From contig CATZYY010000028.1 of assembly GCA_958426425.1 (NCBI GenBank), positions 1-20,530 of the forward strand: a DNA stretch of 20,530 nucleotides. The letters are read 5' to 3'. Position 1 is the stretch's first letter. Every line of letters starts with the position of its first letter. The DNA is from an uncultured Oscillospiraceae bacterium. Lineage in GTDB: Bacteria > Bacillota > Clostridia > Oscillospirales > Oscillospiraceae. Under the pieces are notes generated by a model, which worked only from the letters and a program-made list of their open reading frames with translations, was not told the origin of the DNA and did not search any database. The translations under genes were made by a program, and so were the position numbers. This document shows, in pieces, positions 14,830 through 20,530 of the stretch.

Positions 14830-16020
14830 TCATCGCCTCATTTCTTTCATCCCGATTTGTTTCTCCTGGACACGGAGTTCCCGTTCATCCCGGCGCTGGA
14901 GCAGGCCATAACCGGTCTGGATACAGTGTTCCGATTCCATCAGAGTTTCTCCGTAACGATACAGATTGAGGTTTGTCAGGACCTGATCCACCATGGCCTC
15001 ATCTATGATGGACCGGATCTTCTCCTTCGCAAATTCAGAGGGAGAATATATTTCTTCGTTGAGCGTATACGCATTCAACGTATCCGCCTGTGCGATAGCA
15101 GCTGGCAGATTGTTGCACCGCAGGCCCTCCAGCACAGCCTTGTACATTTTCCGCTGCCCCTGGGGCATGGCAGCCACCGTCTGCGCAAAACGGTTGACAT
15201 CTTTGATCTCACTGGCCGAGGAGACCGTATCCCGCATCTCCGGGATCACACAGTCGATACATCGCCACCACAGTTCCTGTGAGGAAGCGACATTCAGGCG
15301 CTTCACCGCTGCCTCCAGTTCCTCCGGCGCCGCCGGCAGCTTGACCAGGATCGGACCGGCGCTGTCCTGTGCAGGGCCATCGCCTTGCCGTCTGGCCACT
15401 TCCAGCAGGACCATGTAGTCCGGCTCCGCGATCTTTCCGGGTACCGAAGGTGCCTGCTTGAGATCGCTGTTCTGGAGGACATATCCCTTCCGCGTGAAGA
15501 CGCCGCCCTCCTCCTTCCGGGCCCGCAGGCCGATGGCCGCGAAGTCCAGCAACTCGAACACGGTGTCTGATATCCCTTCCACCTCCGGCACAAAGCCGTT
15601 CTCGGCATAAAATCTCCCCAGCTGGCTGTCATTGAGGGCCTCCGGCACGACATGGCAGCAATCCGTGCTCTCGGTCAGGTCCCGGAGTCGGCTGACGCTG
15701 ATCTCGCCTCCGCTTTTGGCAGTTTCCATTTGGATCAGGCCCTGCAGGGCCGCGCATTGCACATCATTGAGCCGGGTGAGTCGCTCTGCCAGATCATTCA
15801 GCTCCGCGAGGCTGTCATCCTGGTCTCGTAAGACCGTCGCCAGCTCCTCGAAGTCATAGTAGTCATCGATCTCCAGGTAGAGGCGGTCGCCCTCCTGCAA
15901 GTGCAGCTTGTCCAAAGCATCCAGCAGCTCCCAGGGCTGGGCAGGAAGGTCCAGCTTGGCATAGGCGTCGCTCTCCGGGTCCTCCTTTGCCAGATACACG
16001 CCAAATGTTTTCTCACTCAA
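14830..16020 (-). CDS. ArdA-like antirestriction protein with two ArdA-like halves (first copy)
   Basis: This 396-residue protein has an N-terminal half close to ArdA: FGVYLAKED, LPAQPWELLDALDKLHL, YLEIDDYYDFEEL, SLAELNDLAERLTRL, SQLGRFYAENGF and GGVFTRKGYVL. The second half (about 205-385) repeats the plan with VKLPAAPEELEAAVKRLNV, IKDVNRFAQTVAAM, KAVLEGL and LYRYGETL. Both would act as acidic DNA mimics against restriction enzymes of the recipient. The start is TTG at 16020, supported by AAGGAGG about 9 nt upstream; no ATG fits. The C-terminal tail after residue 375 is basic (LRVQEKQIGMKEMRR), unusual for a DNA mimic. The ArdA assignment is from motif pattern. Confidence 0.75.
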   Translation of the reverse strand: MSEKTFGVYLAKEDPESDAYAKLDLPAQPWELLDALDKLHLQEGDRLYLEIDDYYDFEELATVLRDQDDSLAELNDLAERLTRLNDVQCAALQGLIQMETAKSGGEISVSRLRDLTESTDCCHVVPEALNDSQLGRFYAENGFVPEVEGISDTVFELLDFAAIGLRARKEEGGVFTRKGYVLQNSDLKQAPSVPGKIAEPDYMVLLEVARRQGDGPAQDSAGPILVKLPAAPEELEAAVKRLNVASSQELWWRCIDCVIPEMRDTVSSASEIKDVNRFAQTVAAMPQGQRKMYKAVLEGLRCNNLPAAIAQADTLNAYTLNEEIYSPSEFAKEKIRSIIDEAMVDQVLTNLNLYRYGETLMESEHCIQTGYGLLQRRDERELRVQEKQIGMKEMRR

Positions 16021-16053
16021 TTCAGATCTCCTCCTTTTAGCTTTTTAATGGGC

Positions 16054-17538
16054 TCACGGTCCCTTCATTTCAAGGTCGTTTTTTGCGCCCAAGATTCGCT
16101 CCTGAACCACAGGATCGGCCATGGGGATATCCCAGCCGTGCATACATCCGGCCAGCATTGCCTGTTCCTGAGCTCGGGTAATACCACGGCGGTGGTTGTT
16201 GTAGTCCGCCAGGTAGCGATTTTGAGCCTTATCTCTTGTTGAGCTGTCGCTCCGGCTGTATCCGAACTCGCCCTTTTTGATATAGATGAGAGCTCCCTCT
16301 CCGGGCCTGACGGACCAGCACAGGTCAGGCAACCGAGTATGAAAGTCTTGAGAGAATTTCTCCTCCTCTGTCTGGATGGTCCAATTCTGGCTGTTCCAGA
16401 GATGTACATTCAGGATGCCGTCGTCGACCTCGATTTCTCTTTGCTCAAAGCCCTCTCCCCAGCCGTCAGAGGCCTGTCCTGCGATGTAATCCGCCAGAGT
16501 CTCTTTCTCCTCCGGCGTCAGAGTGCCAATCACCTTACACTCTGCAATGCCCCAGAGCTGACCGTCCCGGTTTTCCACATCGAAGATTGCAGACTGGACC
16601 TTACCGTTGACACCATCCTGCTTGTCATACCAGTGCATCATCCCGCAGTCTGCTTCCACCGGCATTCGATTGCCCACTAAGGCTGTTCGAATCTCGGCCT
16701 CGTAGCTCCGCAGATCTCTGCCGTTCAGGTCTGACCCATACTCCTCGCGGTCGCCCCAGTCATCATATCCGAATAATTCCGCCGTCAGCGGCATGTAGAA
16801 TTTGACCGTCTGCGCCTCCGGCAGCAGGACCCGGAAGCGATCCACCCCGATCTCCAGAGCCAGCGTCCTGCCGTCGTCCCAATTGATATGGAATTGGCCG
16901 GCATCGTCAATGTAGTCCAGGGTGCCCATACTGCCCGGAGCAATCGGGTCCGGATTGTCCCGCATCTCGCTGAGCCGGACCCGGTATCCGGCGGGGTACT
17001 GCTCCCGCAGAAACTCCAGCCACTCTTGCGATATTGCCAGCTTTTTATATTCTTCTGAAGGCAAACCCTTTCTGCTCTCGATTGCTTTGTAAAAGATTTC
17101 GCTTTTCTTCATATCGTTCTCCATATACTCCTTCATTTCATGTATACCAAGGGCAGCCTGGCCGGGACGGAAGAAGAACCACTTCCCTTGTTGGCTGAAG
17201 ATATAGGCATATTCAACCCATTCCTCGGTGGACTCATAAAGTTCCTCCAAGGTCATCACTTTGGCCTCACAATCTCTGCAGCCTTCATCTCTATGATAGG
17301 CAATGGTTACACCAGGTTGTGCATCATCTACACAATGGGGAAAATCAGGATCAGGGGCGACAAACTCTCTGAGGTAATATAAATCGCCAAGTGCAAGTAG
17401 TTCGTCTACCTTCTCCGGTGTATTGTAATGATTTACCAGCAGAACGCCATTATGTTCCGGGTACCCGTTTAACTGGCAGTAGATTGTCAGAAACTGGTTG
17501 TCTCCAATCTGTTTTGCTATGTAGCTCCTTGTACCCAT
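16054..17538 (-). CDS. Multidomain ICE protein with a central DUF4314 domain
   Basis: This 494-residue protein seems to be a fusion of three parts. Residues 1-130 resemble a family of small phage/plasmid proteins beginning MGTRSYIA, with YCQLNGYPEHNGVLL. Residues about 183-240 fit DUF4314: YRVRLSEM, PGSMGTLDYIDDAGQFHINW, DDGRTLAL and GVDRFRVL. Residues about 245-400 form a module often seen in ICE proteins (KFYMPLTAELFG, ASDGWGEGFEQREIEV), and the end reads like a separate small domain. No catalytic motif is evident, so the function is unknown. The start ATG 17538 directly follows the TAA of the preceding gene; GAGGGGG in that gene's end is the ribosome binding site. Confidence 0.75.
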   Translation of the reverse strand: MGTRSYIAKQIGDNQFLTIYCQLNGYPEHNGVLLVNHYNTPEKVDELLALGDLYYLREFVAPDPDFPHCVDDAQPGVTIAYHRDEGCRDCEAKVMTLEELYESTEEWVEYAYIFSQQGKWFFFRPGQAALGIHEMKEYMENDMKKSEIFYKAIESRKGLPSEEYKKLAISQEWLEFLREQYPAGYRVRLSEMRDNPDPIAPGSMGTLDYIDDAGQFHINWDDGRTLALEIGVDRFRVLLPEAQTVKFYMPLTAELFGYDDWGDREEYGSDLNGRDLRSYEAEIRTALVGNRMPVEADCGMMHWYDKQDGVNGKVQSAIFDVENRDGQLWGIAECKVIGTLTPEEKETLADYIAGQASDGWGEGFEQREIEVDDGILNVHLWNSQNWTIQTEEEKFSQDFHTRLPDLCWSVRPGEGALIYIKKGEFGYSRSDSSTRDKAQNRYLADYNNHRRGITRAQEQAMLAGCMHGWDIPMADPVVQERILGAKNDLEMKGP

Positions 17539-18585
17539 TTAAATCCCCCTCATCACCATGTCCCGTACCGGGGCGCTCCACTCCAGCTCACGGTGGATCT
17601 GCTGCACCGCCTCAAAGATCGCCGGGTCATTGCGAAAGCTGTCCATCTGCCTGTGATCCTGGAAGAAGACCTGCTCGCCATCCGCTTCCCGCAGGAAGTC
17701 CACCGTGGCGATCCCGTCCTTGGTAACACCAAGCCGCTTTTCCGGCCGAGTGCTGTCCCGGTAGATATGAACCGCCTCCTCCAGTGTCAGGTCCCGGAGG
17801 ATCTGCTCATCCGGCGTATTGCAGTCCGTCATCACGAACCAGGCGTAGGTGTGGGGGCGGTCGGGATCGGCGGCTTCCCGGAGCGCCTGTTTTCCCGCCT
17901 CCGTCAAACCGTAATTGCAGGCTCGCCGGGGGTTTTCCTCTCCAGCGAAGTCCAGAAGAAAATCGTCAACCGCTTTCCGTACCGCAGGATCGTCCGTCAG
18001 CGTCTCATAGCGGAGGCCGGTGGTGGCCTGATACGGAAGTTCCTCCCGAATGGTGTCCAGGTATTTCTGCGCATCCGTAAAGGTCTGTTCCTCGCCGCCG
18101 GCGTAGGTCACCCGGCCCACCGGCGCCTCCTTTTGCGTCATTCGCTGCTGGCGCAGGTCATAGCAGTACAGATAGCCCTGATAATGGCCCGGCAGCGGGG
18201 TGCAGCGCAGACAGTAGCGGTAGTGCTCCGTTTCTGCAATGTAGCCGCAGGTGGCGCCCTTATCCTCGATGGCACCGCCGTGGCTGTCGCAATAGGACCG
18301 CATGGCCTTCAGATCCTTCAGGGGACCGCTGCGGCGCAGTTCGTCCACGACCTGCTGGAGTTCCTCCCGAAACTCCGGGGTGTTGAAGTGATCCCCATTG
18401 TGCTTCCACCAGCTGCTCCAGAACTCCTGGCCTTCACGGCCGAAGTCCATTCTCAGATGGCCAACGGTGCCAAGGGAACGATCTTCACCTTCTTCCATCT
18501 GGGAATAGAAAAGGCCCGCTTCCGTTGAGGAAGCGGGCCTTAGCTGAATATTTAGTTTGTTCTGTTGGACAGGCTTCTGTTTCAT
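17539..18585 (-). CDS. YodL-like-domain protein, first gene of the minus-strand array
   Basis: This 348-residue cytoplasmic protein has unknown function. A C-terminal region at about residues 265-320 fits a YodL-like pattern: LTLEEAVHIYRDST, KRLGVTKDGIATVDFL and VFFQDHRQMDSF. The end (IHRELEWSAPVRDMVMRGI) is also of a type repeated in ICE proteins. The middle includes a cysteine-containing stretch (RYCLRCTPLPGHYQGYLYCY) without a clear metal-binding spacing. I chose ATG 18585: AAGGAG is 9 nt upstream, whereas the next ATG upstream abuts that site. A perfect 13-bp hairpin followed by TTTTCT lies inside codons about 15-25, which looks like an intragenic attenuator. A possible promoter lies at 18621-18652. 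Confidence 0.75.
   Translation of the reverse strand: MKQKPVQQNKLNIQLRPASSTEAGLFYSQMEEGEDRSLGTVGHLRMDFGREGQEFWSSWWKHNGDHFNTPEFREELQQVVDELRRSGPLKDLKAMRSYCDSHGGAIEDKGATCGYIAETEHYRYCLRCTPLPGHYQGYLYCYDLRQQRMTQKEAPVGRVTYAGGEEQTFTDAQKYLDTIREELPYQATTGLRYETLTDDPAVRKAVDDFLLDFAGEENPRRACNYGLTEAGKQALREAADPDRPHTYAWFVMTDCNTPDEQILRDLTLEEAVHIYRDSTRPEKRLGVTKDGIATVDFLREADGEQVFFQDHRQMDSFRNDPAIFEAVQQIHRELEWSAPVRDMVMRGI
18511..18541 (-). terminator. Perfect intragenic hairpin with T-run near the start of the first gene
   Basis: AAGGCCCGCTTCC and GGAAGCGGGCCTT pair perfectly (13 bp) around a 5-nt loop, and on the minus strand the stem is followed by TTTTCT. It lies about 45-75 nt inside the coding region of 17539-18585. 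By form this is an intrinsic terminator, which would control how much transcription passes into the array. Confidence 0.65.
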
Positions 18586-18620
18586 TGTTTTCATCTCCTT
18601 TTCGTTTTTGGTAAGTACAC

Positions 18621-18652
18621 AACATACCACGTACCCATGGAAATAGCTATTT
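18621..18652 (-). promoter_or_regulatory. Possible promoter of the minus-strand array with palindromic site
   Basis: On the minus strand an extended -10 (TGGTATGTT, core 18621-18626) lies 17 nt from a weak -35 (TAGCTA, 18644-18649). The -35 is the centre of a perfect 12-bp palindrome, AAATAGCTATTT (18641-18652), a possible operator. The -10 core is 36 nt upstream of the ATG at 18585. The -35 match is poor, so this is tentative. Confidence 0.35.
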
Positions 18653-18852
18653 TTTTATCGCTGAATATCCATCAAACTGATTAGGTAAGTCCGTCAAATT
18701 TCATTAATTCTGAATTTACGGCAGTTCGTGGTAAATCTAGGTTAAACTCTCTTTCGGCAATAAATTTTGACAACTAAACAAAATAGAAATATTTGTAAAA
18801 TTTTGCTTTATTCTAATTATTTACCCTCCGATCTTAATTGATGAAATGAGCC
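18653..18852. other. AT-rich spacer
   Basis: These 200 bases are markedly AT-rich compared with the genes to the left. I see no coding region, tRNA, or clear inverted terminal repeat. They separate the minus-strand array from the broken plus-strand fic locus and may mark a boundary between the conserved element and variable cargo. Confidence 0.5.
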
Positions 18853-19074
18853 ATGTGTGATACAATAAATCCAATAATTTACAATTTTGGCGATGACATT
18901 GTAAAGCAGAAAAGTCCTTCTTTTGAAATCACAAACCAAATCATTGACAATGTGGCGGTGATTGCCGAACTGGTGGAGTGTTTAGCTATATCCTCCCCCC
19001 TTCTACACGTCCCACGCTCCGGCGTGCTAACCGTATTCGAATTATCCATAGGTTTCCTAGCCTTTGAGCAAAAT
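18853..19074 (+). pseudogene. N-terminal part of a broken Fic-family gene
   Basis: The first frame reads MCDTINPIIYNFGD, then FEITNQIIDNVAVIAELVE, which matches the N-terminal helix region of Fic proteins that carry an N-terminal inhibitory motif. After a run of six C (18995-19000) the homology moves to another frame, reading RPTLRRANRIRIIH (19008-19049). It then returns to the first frame as FLAFEQN (19054-19074), the degenerate equivalent of the (S/T)xxxE(G/N) inhibitory motif. Two single-base changes explain the shifts. Homology stops there and the DUF2971-like cassette begins. The remaining C-terminal part is at 19956-20530. The open frame on to 19122 encodes nothing recognisable after the break. 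Confidence 0.75.
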
Positions 19075-19955
19075 TTAGATTGGAGGTATCATTATAATAA
19101 CTGTCAGTTCGCACTGTATTGAAATAGGTAATGAAAAAGAACACTTGTTGCGTATTCAGGCAGAGCAAAGAAAAAAACTCCACCATTTTTGCAGTCTGGA
19201 AACATTAGACAGAATTATTTCAAGCCGTGCTTTAAAATTAAATAACATATGTAATATAAGTGGCAACGCACAGTATGAACAGGATGGTATTGAAACGTCT
19301 CTCTTGGGTAGTATATTTGTCAGTTCCTTGACAAGGAGTACTCATTTATGGAATGAGTTTGGTGACAATAAGAGGGGTGCGATGATAACATTTAGCAGCT
19401 GTACAGAACCATTGCATAAAGAATTGATTGATATCACAAGATATATAGAGGCATACTCTGCAGACCAAAAATTAGTGGCAAAATATGGATTTAATATTAG
19501 CTGTGTTAGTCAACCTAAACCGTTTTGTAATCTTAATAAGCCAACATCGATATTTGTAGACTTGAAAATGACAGATGTGGACTATACAAACGATAAACCG
19601 AATTCTTCTATCCAGGTAGACGGGAAAATAAATCTTAATCTAACAAATGTAGCTAGGAGAGTGATTACCCCGTATATAACTGAAGAGGAAACAAGATTAG
19701 TTGGTATTTTACGAAGTGCAAATGAAATTAAAGAGAACGATATTGATTACATAATTTTACCAATTAGTTTTAATAAAGTTTCAACTAAGGTTACATTTGG
19801 GAAAAAAGTTGACAAAACGAAAAAACATAAGATTTCATCGAAACTCGATGCATTAGGACTTTCTTGGTGCTAAGTGGTTTCAGGAGTTTTTCGCAATTTG
19901 CTTTGCCGCTCTTGGTATGAATAAGGTCTACCAGCAATGGTGGTATTCTCATAGC
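19075..19955 (+). mobile_element. Inserted segment carrying a DUF2971-like gene inside fic
   Basis: These roughly 880 bases separate two parts of one Fic family protein. Most of the segment is much more AT-rich than the flanking fic 3' part and the ICE genes. It contains the DUF2971-like gene and, from 19874 to 19955, about 80 bp of unassigned sequence. No transposase, terminal inverted repeat or clear target-site duplication is visible, so the mechanism is unknown. About ten Fic codons expected at the junction (the region before HGKQVL) are missing, so this is a replacement as well as an insertion. Confidence 0.55.
19145..19873 (+). CDS. DUF2971-like protein
   Basis: This protein of up to 242 residues matches the DUF2971 pattern: an N-terminal LHHFCSLETLDRIISSRALK (residues about 12-31) and a middle VSSLTRSTHLWNEFGDNKRG followed by AMITFSS (about 59-86). 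The family is widespread in variable genomic regions and its activity is unknown. The C-terminal end is basic (KKVDKTKKHKISSK). The start is uncertain. TTG at 19145 or 19148 lacks a good ribosome binding site. A strong GGAGGT at 19082-19087 lies in an open frame that continues upstream, but only ATT/ATA codons follow it at proper spacing. The low GC content and its position within fic indicate recent acquisition. Confidence 0.7.
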   Translation: MLRIQAEQRKKLHHFCSLETLDRIISSRALKLNNICNISGNAQYEQDGIETSLLGSIFVSSLTRSTHLWNEFGDNKRGAMITFSSCTEPLHKELIDITRYIEAYSADQKLVAKYGFNISCVSQPKPFCNLNKPTSIFVDLKMTDVDYTNDKPNSSIQVDGKINLNLTNVARRVITPYITEEETRLVGILRSANEIKENDIDYIILPISFNKVSTKVTFGKKVDKTKKHKISSKLDALGLSWC

Positions 19956-20530
19956 AACCTTCATGGAAAGCAGGTCCTGCCCCCACCTAAGGATATTGCA
20001 GAAGCCAAGAACGCCTATGAGTTTTATAATCGGATGGATGAACTCGATCCTTATTTGGTAGACAATCTGCTGACTGCCAACGGCATTATGACACGGGGTT
20101 TGGTAGAGGAATCCGGCATGTTCCGTACACGACCTGTGGGGGTGGTGGACAGGGATGTGCACATCCTGCATTTTGGAACACTGTCGCAGTATGACCCCAC
20201 TCTGGTGATGGAGCTGCTGAACTGGGTAAAAAACAGCGAAGTACACATGCTGATCCGCAGCTGTGTGTTCCATTACGAACTGGAACTAATCCATCCTTTC
20301 GCTAACGGGAATGGGCGTGTGGGCCGCCTGTGGCATACACTGCTGCTTTCCAAATGGAACTCGGCCTTTGCCTGGCTCCCTGTGGAGTCCATCATCCATG
20401 ACCGTCAGCAGCAATATTACAAGGCCATCAACGCCTCCAATGATGCAGGAGACTCTACGGTATTTATTGAGTTCATGCAAGCTTATATTGAGAGCCCTCT
20501 GTCAATCCACTTGCTTTCAAAATGGAATCA
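19956..20530 (+). pseudogene. C-terminal catalytic part of the broken Fic-family gene (runs off the right edge)
   Basis: From 19956 the frame reads LHGKQVLPPPKDIAEAKNAY and continues with the Fic core, including GLVEESGMFRTRPVGVV, FHYELELIHPF and GRLWHTLLLSKWN, to the window end. Fic enzymes usually transfer AMP to target proteins. The catalytic loop reads HPFANGNGRVGR (from 20292); the usual motif is HxFx(D/E)GNGRxxR, so the metal-binding acidic residue is Asn (codon 20304-20306). Other usually conserved positions also differ (LLTANGIM for the common LLxAHGIM). The frame opens at 19857 and its first ATG is 19917, with no ribosome binding site. Without the N-terminal part, and with this substitution, it is probably inactive. 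The 3' end lies outside the window. Confidence 0.75.

Noticed and set aside
17593..18528. 311-codon plus-strand frame opposite the first array gene, and a similar one at 13303-14238
   Set aside because: They have no domain match or ribosome binding site and lie opposite well-supported genes in a GC-rich region where antisense frames are commonly open.
18853..19122. Small intact plus-strand gene of 89 codons
   Set aside because: Its first part matches the Fic N-terminus, and the homology continues through other frames, so it is better described as a fragment of a broken gene.
19075..19955. Insertion sequence with target-site duplication
   Set aside because: No transposase, inverted ends or convincing direct repeat could be found at the junctions; TGGAGGTAT and TGGTGGTAT near the two ends are similar but too weak to rely on.

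Overview
This window looks like part of an integrative and conjugative element (ICE), or a similar mobile region, from a gut-type Clostridia species (Oscillospiraceae/Lachnospiraceae-like). Supporting signs are a moderately GC-rich backbone, strong AGGAGG-type ribosome binding sites, and families typical of Firmicutes ICEs: a TrbL/VirB6-like membrane protein, a DUF3852-like small membrane protein, SpoVG, DUF3849, DUF4313, DUF4314, ArdA-like proteins and a Dam-type methylase. No integrase, relaxase, att site or origin is visible, so the element type is inferred.

Layout. From about 18,585 down to the left edge almost every gene is on the minus strand, packed with short gaps or small overlaps. 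Reading in the direction of transcription there are three blocks. (1) An establishment/anti-host block, 18.6 to 9.7 kb: a YodL-like protein, a DUF4314 fusion, two adjacent ArdA-like proteins each with two ArdA-like halves, DUF4313, a small helix-turn-helix protein overlapping a D12-class adenine methylase, a small unknown, DUF3849, a second YodL-like protein and SpoVG. (2) A cell-surface block, 9.65 to 1.0 kb: a membrane-anchored surface protein, a sortase, a small unknown, a secreted CAP protein and a 1,570-residue adhesin with a thioester domain and about twelve Cna-B/SpaA repeats. (3) The start of the mating-pore genes at the left edge: the DUF3852-like protein and the TrbL/VirB6-like protein, which runs off the window.

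Two places break this pattern. At 5976-6641 a lone plus-strand gene of unknown function sits inside the surface block with its own promoter, a palindrome and a convergent terminator. Beside it the adhesin leader carries two terminator-like hairpins in tandem and two overlapping inverted repeats.

At the right end, beyond an AT-rich spacer, the plus strand holds a Fic-family gene broken into pieces. Its N-terminal part (18853-19074) has two apparent frameshifts. It is then interrupted by about 880 bp of mostly AT-rich DNA encoding a DUF2971-like protein. The Fic catalytic part resumes near 19956 and runs off the right edge with an altered active-site motif.

How the genes probably work together (inference): the right-hand minus-strand genes would protect incoming DNA from restriction and modify it, the surface block would promote contact with other cells or host surfaces, and the left-hand genes would build the transfer channel. 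The most unusual items are the DUF2971 insertion into fic, the adhesin ending exactly at an LPRTG motif with no membrane anchor, and a perfect 13-bp terminator-like hairpin inside the start of the first gene of the minus-strand array.
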